Source of the DNA: Mycolicibacterium moriokaense
GTDB lineage: Bacteria > Actinomycetota > Actinomycetes > Mycobacteriales > Mycobacteriaceae
Assembly: GCF_003201655.1 (NCBI RefSeq)
Contig: NZ_QJJU01000002.1
Span: forward strand, 248,001-312,000
Direction: 5' to 3'
DNA: 64,000 nucleotides
The position numbers were made by a program, and so were the translations under genes. The notes under the pieces were generated by a model. That model was not told the DNA's origin. It made no database searches and saw only the letters and a list, made by a program, of their open reading frames with translations. Shown here piece after piece: positions 43,669-53,410 of the stretch (the first letter of the stretch is position 1; each line of letters opens with the position of its first letter).

Positions 43669-44570
43669 CAGGCCCGGGGGTGCGCTTGGTCGTGGACGGC
43701 TCGTAAGCGCGCGACCGTGACGTGGGTGTAGAGCTGCGTGGTGGCCAGGGTCGAGTGACCCAGCAGCTCCTGCACGACGCGCAGGTCGGCGCCGCCCTCG
43801 AGCAGATGGGTAGCGGCGCTGTGTCGCAGGCCGTGCGGGCCGATGTCGGGCGCGCCGTCGACCGCGGCGACGGTCTGGTGCACGACGGTGCGAGCCTGCC
43901 GCGGGTCGAGCCGACGGCCGCGCGCGCCCAGCAGCAGTGCCGGGCCCGAATCCGCGGTGGCCAGCTCAGGCCGGCCGTCGTTCAGCCACACTGTCAGCGC
44001 CGCCTCGGCCGGCTCCCCAAACGGCACCGTGCGCTGCTTGTTTCCCTTGCCGAGGACGCGCAGCAGCCGCCGGGTCCGGTCGACGTCGTCGATGTCAAGC
44101 CCGCACAGCTCACTGACACGGATTCCGGTGGCGTACAACAACTCAACGATCAACTGGTCGCGCAGTGCTAGCGGATCACCTTGCTGTGCACCAGATTTCG
44201 CAGCGGCCATGGCGTCCAGAGCCTGATCTTGTCTCAGCACCGCGGGCAACGTGCGTCGGGCCTTGGGTATCTGCAGCCGCACGGCGGGATCACTCGACAC
44301 CAACCCGCGACGCAACGCCCACGCGGTGAAGGTCTTGACCGCCGACGTGCGGCGGGCGAGCGTGGTGCGCGCCGCGCCAGCCGATGCCTGCGCTGCCAGC
44401 CAGGATCGCAGGACCGGCAGGCTCAGCCTGTCCAGCGCGGGGTCGGGCACCCGTTCGGCGAGAAAGTCGAACAGCGAGCGCAGGTCACCCCGGTACGCGC
44501 GGCGAGTGTGCTCGGAGCGACCGCGCTGCAGCGCGAGGTACTCGTCGAACTCCTCGAGAATCGCGTCCAC
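43668..44570 (-). CDS. xerC: Tyrosine recombinase XerC
   Basis: A 300-residue tyrosine recombinase with the full catalytic set: Arg151 (TGIRVSEL), Lys175 (GKGNKQR), His246 and Arg249 ([11 protein letters not shown]), His272 ([10 protein letters not shown]) and the nucleophile Tyr281 (YTHV). The N-terminal SAM-like domain (residues about 1-85) is typical. It works with XerD at dif to resolve chromosome dimers. Position between the M23 gene and the viuB/dprA block matches the M. tuberculosis order, so it is chromosomal housekeeping and not an integrase of a mobile element. Confidence 0.94.
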   Translation of the reverse strand: MDAILEEFDEYLALQRGRSEHTRRAYRGDLRSLFDFLAERVPDPALDRLSLPVLRSWLAAQASAGAARTTLARRTSAVKTFTAWALRRGLVSSDPAVRLQIPKARRTLPAVLRQDQALDAMAAAKSGAQQGDPLALRDQLIVELLYATGIRVSELCGLDIDDVDRTRRLLRVLGKGNKQRTVPFGEPAEAALTVWLNDGRPELATADSGPALLLGARGRRLDPRQARTVVHQTVAAVDGAPDIGPHGLRHSAATHLLEGGADLRVVQELLGHSTLATTQLYTHVTVARLRAVHDQAHPRA

Positions 44571-44672
44571 TCCCCTACCGTTGCAGACCGCCGCCGCAGT
44601 AACCGTCAGGTGAGCGCGTGTGTCGCGGCGCGGGTTGACATGAACAAACCTTGAGGTTCTACCGTCGCGAGC

Positions 44673-45104
44673 ATGGAACTGTCAGATGGAGTCTGGCCCG
44701 ATCGCCTTCCCGCCGTAGAGGTCCGAATCGCGCGTCCCACCGACAATCTCGGGGAGCTTGTCGACTTCTACTGCCGGGACTTGGGCTTGCCCGAGCTGTA
44801 TCGAACCGCCTCGGACGGCTACGAGGTCGTGATGGTCGGCCTGCCTGGCGACAAGTACCACCTCGAGTTCACCTCGCACGACGCCGGAAGTCCCGGCCGC
44901 GCACCGACCGACGAGAATCTTCTCGTCTTCTACTTCGCCACCGCGGACCACATGTTCGACGTCGTTACCCGCCTCGGCGAATCCGGACATGAGCCGGTCG
45001 AGTTGGCCAACCCATGGTGGCGCGAGAACGGGGCGATGGCGTTCGCCGACCCCGACAACTGGCGAATCGTGCTGATGCCCAAGCCGATTCCGTTGACGGC
45101 GTAG
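44673..45104 (+). CDS. VOC-family (glyoxalase/bleomycin-resistance-like) protein
   Basis: A 143-residue single-unit VOC protein with two beta-alpha-beta repeats: [21 protein letters not shown] and then [17 protein letters not shown]. It ends in [12 protein letters not shown], where the last metal ligand is usually Glu but a hydrophobic residue stands here. That makes catalysis as a dioxygenase unlikely. Function unknown; binding or detoxification of a small molecule is usual for the family. It is convergent with the lactate-oxidase-like gene, with a one-base gap. Confidence 0.78.
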   Translation: MELSDGVWPDRLPAVEVRIARPTDNLGELVDFYCRDLGLPELYRTASDGYEVVMVGLPGDKYHLEFTSHDAGSPGRAPTDENLLVFYFATADHMFDVVTRLGESGHEPVELANPWWRENGAMAFADPDNWRIVLMPKPIPLTA

Positions 45105-45105
45105 G

Positions 45106-46266
45106 TCAGGTCACGCGCCGTAGCACTTCCGGCGTCAGGTCCTTGAGAGTCGGATAGCCGTTGACGGCCATGATCAGGTCGGCCTCGGCAAGCAGCGAAC
45201 GCAGCACATGCACCACGCCGTCCTCACCGCCGATGGCCAGGCCGTAGGCGTAGGGCCGCCCGACGCCGACCGCGGTGGCGCCAAGCGCCAATGCCTTGAC
45301 GATGTCGGCGCCGCTGCGAATGCCCGAGTCGAACAGCACAGGAAGCCCGTCGGCGGCATCGACGACCCCGGGCAGGCAGTCGATGGCAGGTATGCCGCCG
45401 TTGGCCTGTCGGCCGCCGTGGTTGGAGCAGTAGATGCCGTCCACGCCGCCGTCCCTTGCGCGGCGCGCGTCGTCGGGATGACAGATGCCCTTGACGATCA
45501 ACGGCAGTTCGGTGAGCGACCGCAGCCACGGCAGGTCGTCCCACGTCAACGGATTGCCGAAAACCGAAATCCATCGCAGCACCGCCGCTTGCGGGTTTTC
45601 CTCGGGCGTCTGTTGCAGGCTCGCCAGGAACACCGGGTCACTGGTGTAGTTGGCGAGGCAACGGCCACGCAGCTGTGGGAAGTTCGACGTCGAAAGGTCG
45701 CGAGGCCGCCATCCAGGCACCCAGGTGTCCAGCGTGACGATGATGCCTTTGTATCCGGCGGCCTCGGCGCGCTGCACGAGGCTTGCCGCCAACTCGCGGT
45801 CGGTCGGCGTATACAGCTGGAAAAAGCCTGGGGTATCACCGAATTCGGCGGCGATGTCCTCCATAGGATCCTCTGTCAGCGTCGAGATGACCATCGGCAC
45901 GCCGGTGCGCGCGGCGGCTCGCGCGGCGGCCAGATCGCCGTGGCCGTCTTGTGCGCACAGGCCAGTGACCCCGATCGGCGCCATGAACACCGGCGAGGGC
46001 AGCGTCAGACCGAACACCTGCACCGACAGGTCGCGCTCGCGCTGCGCATTGAACATCCGCGGCATGAGGCCCCAGCCGTCGAACGCAGTGCGATTAACCC
46101 TCTGGGTGCGCTCGTCGCCCGCGCCACCGCTCACGTAGGACCAGATCGACGGCGACATCGCCGCCTCGGCCTTTGCCTCCCACCCCGCATAGGACATCGG
46201 GAGCGACGGCACGATGCCCGACAGTCCCTGAAGGTAGATCTCGAACTGGTAATCGCCGAATGCCAT
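45106..46266 (-). CDS. FMN-dependent alpha-hydroxy-acid oxidase (lactate 2-monooxygenase-like)
   Basis: A 386-residue member of the LldD/glycolate-oxidase family. [10 protein letters not shown]-like [13 protein letters not shown], the FMN-binding [31 protein letters not shown], and [14 protein letters not shown] with the active-site His and Arg are all present. The VPGWRPRDL segment resembles M. smegmatis lactate 2-monooxygenase more than L-lactate dehydrogenase. It oxidises an L-2-hydroxy acid. ATG 46266 matches the family start; an ATG at 46290 also opens the frame. Confidence 0.88.
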   Translation of the reverse strand: MAFGDYQFEIYLQGLSGIVPSLPMSYAGWEAKAEAAMSPSIWSYVSGGAGDERTQRVNRTAFDGWGLMPRMFNAQRERDLSVQVFGLTLPSPVFMAPIGVTGLCAQDGHGDLAAARAAARTGVPMVISTLTEDPMEDIAAEFGDTPGFFQLYTPTDRELAASLVQRAEAAGYKGIIVTLDTWVPGWRPRDLSTSNFPQLRGRCLANYTSDPVFLASLQQTPEENPQAAVLRWISVFGNPLTWDDLPWLRSLTELPLIVKGICHPDDARRARDGGVDGIYCSNHGGRQANGGIPAIDCLPGVVDAADGLPVLFDSGIRSGADIVKALALGATAVGVGRPYAYGLAIGGEDGVVHVLRSLLAEADLIMAVNGYPTLKDLTPEVLRRVT

Positions 46267-46299
46267 GCGCCTAGCCTGCCAGCCCGGCACCGCGCAGTG

Positions 46300-46881
46300 T
46301 CAGCGAACCAGCCGCTCCGCCACCCCCGCGTACACCTCACCGAGCTTGTGCGCGTCGCGATGCTTTCGCGACGGGAACCACCGGCACACATCGACGCACA
46401 ACGACGAGATGGCCATCACCACCTCGTCGACGTTGTCGACGTGGAACTCACCGGCGGCCACCCCGCCAGCGACGATCTCGGTGATGACATCGGTCGCCTG
46501 GTGGCGCAGTGGCGCGATCGTCCGGTAGTGAGCCTGTGTCAGGCCGTGCAGTTCGTACTGCACGACGCGGGCCTGCTCGTGGTTCTCGGCGTGCCAGGTG
46601 GCGAATGCCGCCACCACCGCGCGCAGCCGTTCGGCGAAGCTCGCGGCGGAGTCGGCCTCCTTCAGCGCGGCCAGCAGGCTGCTGTGCCCTTCCATCGCGA
46701 TCGCATAAAGAAGCTCCTCTTTGGAGCGGTAGTGCGGGTACATGGCCGTCGCGCTCATGTTGAGCCGCTTGGCGATCTGCCGTGTGGAACTGCCGCCGTA
46801 TCCGGACTCCGCGAAAGCCTCGATGGCGGCGCGCCGCATGCGTTCCGCAGCAGTTGAATCCGCAGCTCGATCGATGGTCAT
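46300..46881 (-). CDS. TetR-family transcriptional regulator
   Basis: A 193-residue TetR protein. RQIAKRLNMSATAMYPHYRSKEELLYAI is the helix-turn-helix region, at about residues 32-60. Divergent from a large acyl-CoA dehydrogenase gene, with a 33-base palindrome between. It probably represses that gene in response to an acyl-CoA or fatty acid. It may be co-transcribed with the alpha-hydroxy-acid oxidase gene, which starts 33 bases after its stop. Confidence 0.9.
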   Translation of the reverse strand: MTIDRAADSTAAERMRRAAIEAFAESGYGGSSTRQIAKRLNMSATAMYPHYRSKEELLYAIAMEGHSSLLAALKEADSAASFAERLRAVVAAFATWHAENHEQARVVQYELHGLTQAHYRTIAPLRHQATDVITEIVAGGVAAGEFHVDNVDEVVMAISSLCVDVCRWFPSRKHRDAHKLGEVYAGVAERLVR

Positions 46882-46933
46882 GACGGTCGGTGATCCTACA
46901 CGTAGTTGACATATGTCGACGGCACGCGCATTA

Positions 46934-46966
46934 TTAGCGAACGCTCATAATATGAGCGAGCGCTAA
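46934..46966. promoter_or_regulatory. 33-bp palindrome, probable TetR operator
   Basis: TTAGCGAACGCTCAT at 46934-46948 and ATGAGCGAGCGCTAA at 46952-46966 are inverted at 13 of 15 positions around AAT. It lies between the TetR gene and the acyl-CoA dehydrogenase it diverges from. Confidence 0.75.
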
Positions 46967-46997
46967 TGTGACCCAAATCTCGAAAGGCTGCCCCGAC

Positions 46998-48773
46998 ATG
47001 GCGGAATTCCTCTCTCGGCGTGATGTCGACTTTCTGCTCTACGAGTGGCTCGACGTGGTCGCATTGACCAAGCGCGACCATTTCGCCGAGCACTCCCGCG
47101 ACACCTTCGACGCCGTACTCGAGCTTTCCGAGGACATTGCGACGAAATGCTTTGCACCGCACAACAAGAAGTGTGACCAGAACGAGCCGACGGTCGGCCC
47201 CGACGGGAAAGTTGTGCTGATCGACGAGATCCAGGAGGCGCTGAAGACCTTCAGTGAAGCGGGCCTGATCGCGGGGGCTTTCGACGAGTCGGTCGGAGGT
47301 ATGCAGCTGCCGATGGTGGTGGCGCAGGCGTCGATGGCGTTCTTCCGCGCAGCCAATCCGGGCATGATCGCCTACCCGTTCCTGACGGTCGGTAACGCCA
47401 ACCTGCTCGTCGAATACGGCACCGAGGAGCAGATCGACACCTGGGTCCGGCCGATGCTCGAGGGCCGCTACTTCGGCACGATGTGCCTGTCCGAGCCCAA
47501 CGCAGGCTCCTCACTGGCCGACATCACCACCAAGGCCGTGCCCGCCGCCGACGGCACCTACCGCGTCACGGGGACGAAGATGTGGATCACCGGCGGTGAC
47601 CACGAACTGACCGAAAACATCGTGCACCTCGTGCTGGCGAAGGCGCCGGGCGGCGGACCGGGTGTGAAGGGCATCTCGCTGTTCATCGTGCCCAAGTTCC
47701 TGGCCGACGGAACCCGCAACGACGTCGCGCTGGTCAGCCTGAACCACAAGATGGGCAACCATGGCACCACGAACGCGCTACTCAACTTCGGCGACGGTAC
47801 CTTCGCATCCACCAACGAACCCGGCGCCGTCGGCTATCTCGTCGGCGAGGAGCACAAGGGCCTGGCCTACATGTTCCACATGATGAACGAGTCCCGACTG
47901 GCGGTGGGCCTGCAGGCGACCGCCACGGGATACGCGGGCTACCTGGCGTCGCTGGCCTATGCCAAGGAGCGCACGCAGGGTCGTCCGGTCGACTCCAAGG
48001 ACCCGAGCCGCCCACCGGTGGCGTTGATCGAGCACGCCGACATCAAGCGAATGCTGTTGGCGCAGAAGTCCTATGTCGAGGGCGCGCTCGCGCTCTGCAT
48101 GTACTGCGCGGTGCTGGTCGATGAGGGGCGGACCAGCACCGCTGCGGACCGTGATCGTGCCCACCTGCTGCTAGAGGTCCTCACCCCGATGGCGAAAAGC
48201 TGGCCGTCGCAGTGGTGCCTCGAGGCCAACAATCTGGCGATCCAGGTGCACGGCGGATACGGGTACACCAAGGAGTTCGACGTCGAACAGGGCTATCGCG
48301 ACAACCGCCTCAACGCGATCCACGAGGGCACGCACGGTATCCATGGCCTGGATCTGCTGGGGCGCAAGGTCGTCATGAAGGACGGCGCGGGACTGACCCT
48401 GCTGACCGAGCGGATCAACCAGACCATCGAGGCGGCACTGGCATCCGACAGCACCGCGGCGTACGCGAAGGAACTCCGCGAAGCAGTGCAACGGTTGGTC
48501 GACGTCACCGCGACCCTGTGGGCGGCCGGCGATATCGCCACCACCCTCGCCAACTCGACGACCTACCTCGAGGCTGCCGGGCACGTGGTGGTGGCGTGGA
48601 TGTGGCTCGAGCAGCTGATCGCCGCCAGCGACCATGAGGGCGACTTCTACGACGGCAAACGCGCTGCGGCACAGTACTTCTACGCCTACGAGCTGCCGAA
48701 GGTAGGCCCGCAGTTCGACCTGCTGGCCAGCCTGGATCGCACAACCGTGGATGCCAAGGCGGGCTGGTTCTGA
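46998..48773 (+). CDS. Large acyl-CoA dehydrogenase (FadE5-like length)
   Basis: A 591-residue acyl-CoA dehydrogenase with an extended C-terminal helical domain. MCLSEPNAGSSLADITTKA is the FAD/substrate loop, and MWITGGDHE follows. RLNAIHEGTHGIHGLDLLG is the C-terminal family signature that corresponds to [11 protein letters not shown] in the truncated gene at the window start. ATG 46998 with GAAAGG upstream is preferred to the GTG at 46968, which abuts the palindrome. Alpha,beta-dehydrogenation of an unknown acyl-CoA; controlled by the adjacent TetR. Confidence 0.93.
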   Translation: MAEFLSRRDVDFLLYEWLDVVALTKRDHFAEHSRDTFDAVLELSEDIATKCFAPHNKKCDQNEPTVGPDGKVVLIDEIQEALKTFSEAGLIAGAFDESVGGMQLPMVVAQASMAFFRAANPGMIAYPFLTVGNANLLVEYGTEEQIDTWVRPMLEGRYFGTMCLSEPNAGSSLADITTKAVPAADGTYRVTGTKMWITGGDHELTENIVHLVLAKAPGGGPGVKGISLFIVPKFLADGTRNDVALVSLNHKMGNHGTTNALLNFGDGTFASTNEPGAVGYLVGEEHKGLAYMFHMMNESRLAVGLQATATGYAGYLASLAYAKERTQGRPVDSKDPSRPPVALIEHADIKRMLLAQKSYVEGALALCMYCAVLVDEGRTSTAADRDRAHLLLEVLTPMAKSWPSQWCLEANNLAIQVHGGYGYTKEFDVEQGYRDNRLNAIHEGTHGIHGLDLLGRKVVMKDGAGLTLLTERINQTIEAALASDSTAAYAKELREAVQRLVDVTATLWAAGDIATTLANSTTYLEAAGHVVVAWMWLEQLIAASDHEGDFYDGKRAAAQYFYAYELPKVGPQFDLLASLDRTTVDAKAGWF

Positions 48774-48779
48774 TCGCAG

Positions 48780-48792
48780 GCCCGAAACGGGC
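48780..48792. terminator. Short hairpin between convergent genes
   Basis: GCCCG at 48780-48784 and CGGGC at 48788-48792 form a compact stem with an AAA loop, extended by a G-T pair. It separates the acyl-CoA dehydrogenase from the convergent siderophore reductase gene. Confidence 0.5.
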
Positions 48793-49641
48793 TTAGGCGG
48801 TGACCTCCGCTTCGGCTAATTCACGCTTCCATTGGCGGAAGGTTTCCTCGGTCCGGCCGCGCCGCCAGTATCCGGAGATGGAGGCGGCCCACTTGGCGTC
48901 GACGCCGCGGGCCTTGCGGATATAGGGCCGCAGGTTATGCATGACGGCCTGGGCCTCGCCGTGGATAAAGACCTGAACCTGCCCCGGCAGCCAGGCGGCC
49001 TCCTTCACCGCGGCGATCAGCGGCGCGTTGTCTCCCGCCTGGTCTTCGGGGACCAGGTCGGCCCGGCCGCCGCGGTAGATCCATCGCACCTCGACGCCAG
49101 CCGGTGCGGTCAGCGCGATCTCGTCCTCGGGCCCGGCGACCTCAATGAAAGCCTGGCCAATTGCGTTGTCCGGCAAGGCCTCAAGTGCGGCGCCAATTGC
49201 GGGCACCGCCGCCTCGTCGCCTGCGAACAGGTGCCAGTCCGCTGCGGGGTCGGGCGAGTATGCGCCGTTGGGGCTTGTCAGGTAGGCCGGTTGGCCCGGC
49301 GTGGCAGACGCTGCCCACGGTCCGGCGACACCGTTCTTGCCGTGCACAACGAAGTCGATGGCGATCTCGCGGCGCACGGTGTCGACGTGGCGCACCGTGT
49401 AGGTGCGCACCGTGGGCTGCAGCTCGGCGGGTAAACCCTTGAAGCTGTCCAGCGTCAGCGGTTGCCGCAAGCCGTCAACGTCGATGCCGTCGTCTACGAA
49501 CGCGATCTTGACGTAAGAGTCGGTCAACTCGTTAGGGATGAACGTGTCGAAGCCGTTGCCTCCCAGGACGACGCGGATGAGGTGCGGCGTCAACTGCTCA
49601 GTGCGCACCACTTCAAACGTGTTCAACGGACGTCCTGCCAC
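48793..49641 (-). CDS. viuB: Siderophore-interacting protein (ferric-siderophore reductase), ViuB-like
   Basis: A 282-residue SIP-family flavoprotein. RTYTVRHVDTVRREIAIDFVVHG is the FAD-binding core of the family, followed by GPWAASATPGQ, and the C-terminal part has the NAD(P)H-domain segments HLFAGDEAAVPAIGAALEAL and SGYWRRGRTEE. It releases iron from imported siderophores by reduction in the cytoplasm. M. tuberculosis carries viuB (Rv2895c) in the same place upstream of dprA. No IdeR-box-like sequence was found in front of it. Confidence 0.9.
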   Translation of the reverse strand: MAGRPLNTFEVVRTEQLTPHLIRVVLGGNGFDTFIPNELTDSYVKIAFVDDGIDVDGLRQPLTLDSFKGLPAELQPTVRTYTVRHVDTVRREIAIDFVVHGKNGVAGPWAASATPGQPAYLTSPNGAYSPDPAADWHLFAGDEAAVPAIGAALEALPDNAIGQAFIEVAGPEDEIALTAPAGVEVRWIYRGGRADLVPEDQAGDNAPLIAAVKEAAWLPGQVQVFIHGEAQAVMHNLRPYIRKARGVDAKWAASISGYWRRGRTEETFRQWKRELAEAEVTA

Positions 49642-49721
49642 TGTTCCTCCAATATTGGGAGCCGACCGCTTTCGTTAGCCGGCCTCATCGAGGATACGAG
49701 CGTGGCCGATGCGGTGGCGGG

Positions 49722-50768
49722 CTACCTTGCCAGCACGCCGGCCGCCACCTTGGGCTGCCAGTCCGACGTCAACAGGGCACCGAAGTTGTTCTGGTCGTTC
49801 TCCTGGTCGGCGCTGTCGATGTCACGGATGGAGAAAATGAACACCGGGCCGCTGAATCGAGACGCCGACGCCTTCCACAACATGTCGGTGATCTCGCGGG
49901 CCTGTTGGTCCTGACTGACACCCGATGCCTCCGGTGCACATGTCGGCGCGCCGATCTCGGTCATCCAGATCTTCTTGCCGCCGTCGCCGTTGTCGACCAT
50001 CAGCTGGTGCACCCGTTCGACGTCGGACCACCCGTTGCGATCGTCGCCGGCAAGGCCGTTGGGGTAGACGTAGGGATGCATCGCCATGGCGTCGAAGGAT
50101 CCCTTCGCGCCGAGTTGGTACATGGCGTTGACGAACGTGGGTGGATCATCAGGTGCCCACGCGGGGCTCAGCCCGGCGACGACCACGGTGCTGTTCGGTT
50201 GGGAAGCCTTGATCGCGGGATAGGCCGCCTTGAGCAGTTCGGTGTAGCGGGCCGCGCGGTCGGGGACGTCCCCGAAGAACAGCGGAACGTTGGGCTCGTT
50301 CCAGATCTCCCAGTCACTCACGCGGTCGCGGTACCGCTGCACCACCTTTTTGGCGAAGGTGGCGAAAGCGTTGGGGTCGATGGGTGGGGCGGTGAAGTAG
50401 CTTCCCGGCGCCCTGGCCCAGTCGGGCGTGTAAGCGATCACGCCCAGCACGTTCAGACCGCGCTGGCGGGCGCCGTTGATCCAGTGATCGACATAACCCC
50501 AGTCGAACGCGCCCGGCATCGGTTCGACCAGGTGCCAGTCGATGAGCACCCGCAACCACGTTGCGTTGGTCTTGGCCGCGGCGTCCAATTCGCCATCGGC
50601 GTCGGCGGTGCTCATATACGTCATCGGTGCGCCAACGCTGAAGCCGTAACCGTCCTGCGCCGGAGTGACCGCCTCTGCCTTCGAGTGCTGGCCTGTCACC
50701 GTCATCGCGGCGACGAGCAGGAGGACGGCCCCGGCGCGGGCAACGATCCTGCTCATCGCGCTGTGCAT
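49722..50768 (-). CDS. Secreted glycoside hydrolase of clan GH-A (cellulase-like)
   Basis: A 348-residue exported TIM-barrel hydrolase. The N-terminus AVLLLVAAMTVTGQHSKAEA is a signal peptide. SDWEIWNEPN contains the acid/base Glu at about residue 158, and IWMTEIGAPT contains the nucleophile Glu. These fit GH5/GH39-type enzymes; the polysaccharide is unknown. ATG 50768 or 50756 may start it. It sits between the viuB-like gene and dprA, which are neighbours in M. tuberculosis, so it is an addition to or a loss from that block. Confidence 0.83.
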   Translation of the reverse strand: MHSAMSRIVARAGAVLLLVAAMTVTGQHSKAEAVTPAQDGYGFSVGAPMTYMSTADADGELDAAAKTNATWLRVLIDWHLVEPMPGAFDWGYVDHWINGARQRGLNVLGVIAYTPDWARAPGSYFTAPPIDPNAFATFAKKVVQRYRDRVSDWEIWNEPNVPLFFGDVPDRAARYTELLKAAYPAIKASQPNSTVVVAGLSPAWAPDDPPTFVNAMYQLGAKGSFDAMAMHPYVYPNGLAGDDRNGWSDVERVHQLMVDNGDGGKKIWMTEIGAPTCAPEASGVSQDQQAREITDMLWKASASRFSGPVFIFSIRDIDSADQENDQNNFGALLTSDWQPKVAAGVLAR

Positions 50769-50777
50769 GGCGCCAAC

Positions 50778-51902
50778 CTACCGCAGCGCCAGTTTCCACC
50801 GCCCACCTTGGCAGACCACCAGACCCGCGATCTCCAGCATCGACAGCGGACCCAACACCTGCTTCGGAGGCAAACCGGATGCGACCGCGATCTCGTCGGC
50901 AGTGCGTGCGCCACGGGCCGGAAGCGCGTCGTAGACCCGTTGTTCGTCGACGGCGAGCCCATCTAGAAGGGAAGCGGGGCGTTCTTCATCGCCAGCCAGC
51001 TCACCCGCACGCCCGATGAGTTCGACGACCTCCTCCGCGCGGGTGATCACCGTCGCGCCCGCACGCAGCAGGACGTGGCATCCGACAGAGGCCGACGAGG
51101 TGACCGGACCTGGCACTGCGCACACCCCGCGACCCAGTGCTCCAGCCCACGCCGCGGTGTTGGCTGCGCCGCTGCGGGCACCGGCCTCGACCACAACGGT
51201 GGCTCCCGACAATGCGGCGACGAGTCGGTTTCTGGTCAAAAATCGGTGCCGTTGTGGCCGAAGTCCCGGCGGGTACTCGGTGACGAGAAGGCCTTGCTCA
51301 GCAATCCGATGGAATAGCGCGGCGTGGCCGGTCGGGTAGGAAACATTCACGCCGCCTGCCAGTACCGCGACGGTGAACCCGTCAGCAGCCAGCGCAGCCC
51401 GATGCGCCGCTCCGTCGATTCCGTACGCACCGCCGGACACCACGACCGCATCCCGCTCCGCCAACCCGGCGGCCAGCTCCGCGGCAACGTGCTCGCCGTA
51501 CACGGTGGCAGCTCGAGTTCCGACGATCGCCGCCGAGCGTTCCGACACCTCGTCAAGGCGAGCCGGGCCGATCACCCACAGCGCCAACGGTGGATGCGCC
51601 TCCGGCCGCTGCTTCGTGTCGACTCCTGCGAATGCGGTGAAGGCCAGCAGCGGCCATTCGTCTTCGGCGGATGTAACCAAGCGTCCACCCATTCGCTCCA
51701 GCACTGCCAGATCTTCTGCAGCACAGTCGATCCCATGGCGTGCCTCGGTGAGACGCATCAGGTGATCATCGAGTGAGCGCCGCTTCACCCGGTCGGCCGC
51801 CTCGACGGGGCCGACACGGGCCGCCAGCGCCGCCAATTCCGGACAGGGAGGTTCGACGACGCGCGACAGATAGGCCACCGCTCGCATGACGGGATCGGTC
51901 AT
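50778..51902 (-). CDS. dprA: DNA-processing protein DprA
   Basis: A 374-residue DprA/Smf protein. The Rossmann-like core has AAIVGTRAATVYGEH, VVVSGGAYGIDGAAHRAAL, SYPTGHAALFHRIAEQG and the RNRLVAALSGATVVVEAGARSG region in order. A C-terminal winged-helix segment follows (ARTADEIAVASGLPPKQVL). It binds ssDNA and loads RecA in transformation; its role in mycobacteria is unclear. ATG 51902 overlaps the ComM-like stop (ATGA). The open frame upstream of this start has no DprA features. Confidence 0.94.
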   Translation of the reverse strand: MTDPVMRAVAYLSRVVEPPCPELAALAARVGPVEAADRVKRRSLDDHLMRLTEARHGIDCAAEDLAVLERMGGRLVTSAEDEWPLLAFTAFAGVDTKQRPEAHPPLALWVIGPARLDEVSERSAAIVGTRAATVYGEHVAAELAAGLAERDAVVVSGGAYGIDGAAHRAALAADGFTVAVLAGGVNVSYPTGHAALFHRIAEQGLLVTEYPPGLRPQRHRFLTRNRLVAALSGATVVVEAGARSGAANTAAWAGALGRGVCAVPGPVTSSASVGCHVLLRAGATVITRAEEVVELIGRAGELAGDEERPASLLDGLAVDEQRVYDALPARGARTADEIAVASGLPPKQVLGPLSMLEIAGLVVCQGGRWKLALR

Positions 51903-53410
51903 CGCGCACCCCCGGCCTGGCGGAAACTCAGTGCCGTGCTGACCTGCTCGATTCCAGGTGTTGTGCGCCCGGCGAGATCGGCCAATGTCCACGCGACTCG
52001 CAATGTGCGATCGACGCCTCGGATGCTGAGCACACCGCGGTCCAGAGCTGTTCGCAGTGGCTCCATCGCGGCGGCATCCAGTCGAAACTTGCGCCGCAGC
52101 AGTGCGCCACTGACCTCGGCATTGGTGCGGATACCGTGTGGCCGCCACCGTTGTTCGGCGACCGCCCGCGCTACCGCTACCCGTTCGCGAACGTCGGCCG
52201 TGGACTCGCCGTCGTCGACCGCGAACGCACCCGCTCGCGCCGTGTACATCTCGATCCGCAGGTCGACCCGATCCAGCAGCGGCCCGGACAGCTTGCCGAG
52301 GTAGCGCCGCTTGGCCATCGACGCGCAGATGCAATCTTTCGGATCTGTTGGCGCACACGGACACGGGTTAGCGGCCAGCACCAACTGGAAACGTGCCGGG
52401 TAGCGCGCGACGCCATCGCGGCGGGCAAGCCGAATCTCACCCTCCTCCAATGGAGTTCGCAGTGCTTCCATCGCACTGACCCCGATCTCTGCACACTCGT
52501 CGAGGAACAACACGCCCCGGTGCGCACGGCTTACCGCTCCAGGCCGGGCCAGTCCCGAGCCGCCCCCGACCAGTGAGGCAACGCTCGACGTGTGGTGCGG
52601 CGCGACAAAAGGCGGCCGGGTGATCAGCGGCGTGCTGCCCGACAACAGGCCCGCTACCGAGTGGATCGCTGTCACCTCGAGCGATTCGGCCTCAGACAGC
52701 GGCGGCAGCAGTCCCGGAAGGCGTTGCGCCAGCATCGTTTTGCCCACACCGGGCGGGCCGGTCATCATCAGGTGATGGGCACCGGCCGCGGCGACCTCGA
52801 CCGCGAACCGGGCATGCGACTGGCCTACCACGTCGGCGAGGTCGATGGCGGGCTCCGCCGCAGACGGCGGCGCGTCGATCCGATCCTCGAGTTGGACTGC
52901 CCCCGTCAACCACTTGTGCAATTGCCCCAACGTGCGCACGCCCCACACCTCGACACCGTCGACAAGGCTGGCCTCGGCGAGGTTCTCGACGGGGACCACC
53001 ACGGCCGGCCAGCCTTCCCGCTTGGCGGCCAGCACGGCAGGCAGCACCCCCTTGACCGCACGGACGCGCCCGTCGAGCGCCAATTCTCCAAGCAGCACCG
53101 TCTTTTCGAGTCGCTCCCACGATTTCTTGCCGCTGGCCGACAACACCGCAGATGCGAGTGCCAGGTCGTAGACCGACCCCATCTTGGGCAGCGTCGCCGG
53201 CGAGAGCGCCAACGTTAGCCGCGCCATCGGCCAGCTGTTGCCACAGTTGGTGATCGCCGCGCGTACCCGGTCGCGCGACTCCTGCAGGGCGGCGTCTGGC
53301 AGCCCGACGAGATGCACGCCGGGCAAGCCGGAGGTGATGTCGGCCTCGATCTCGACGATCTCGCCATCCAGTCCGCGCACGGCCACCGAGAACGCCCTGC
53401 CGAGCGCCAT
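51899..53410 (-). CDS. YifB/ComM-family Mg-chelatase-like AAA+ ATPase
   Basis: A 503-residue protein. The N-terminal Lon-like ChlI domain (GLPGVHLVGLPDAALQESRDRV) is followed by an AAA+ core with Walker A GPPGVGKTMLAQ, Walker B VLFLDECAEI and a C-terminal Mg-chelatase domain. ComM homologues are hexameric helicases promoting branch migration in natural transformation. ATG 53410 overlaps the YraN-like stop by one base and the gene overlaps dprA, making a yraN-comM-dprA operon as in M. tuberculosis. Confidence 0.94.
   Translation of the reverse strand: MALGRAFSVAVRGLDGEIVEIEADITSGLPGVHLVGLPDAALQESRDRVRAAITNCGNSWPMARLTLALSPATLPKMGSVYDLALASAVLSASGKKSWERLEKTVLLGELALDGRVRAVKGVLPAVLAAKREGWPAVVVPVENLAEASLVDGVEVWGVRTLGQLHKWLTGAVQLEDRIDAPPSAAEPAIDLADVVGQSHARFAVEVAAAGAHHLMMTGPPGVGKTMLAQRLPGLLPPLSEAESLEVTAIHSVAGLLSGSTPLITRPPFVAPHHTSSVASLVGGGSGLARPGAVSRAHRGVLFLDECAEIGVSAMEALRTPLEEGEIRLARRDGVARYPARFQLVLAANPCPCAPTDPKDCICASMAKRRYLGKLSGPLLDRVDLRIEMYTARAGAFAVDDGESTADVRERVAVARAVAEQRWRPHGIRTNAEVSGALLRRKFRLDAAAMEPLRTALDRGVLSIRGVDRTLRVAWTLADLAGRTTPGIEQVSTALSFRQAGGAR

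Noticed and set aside
43668-44570. Tyrosine recombinase as evidence of an integrated phage or island
   Set aside because: It has XerC length and motifs and lies in the conserved core order with no att-like repeats or phage genes nearby.
48793-49721. IdeR box upstream of the viuB-like gene
   Set aside because: The 80-base gap has no sequence close to the 19-bp consensus.
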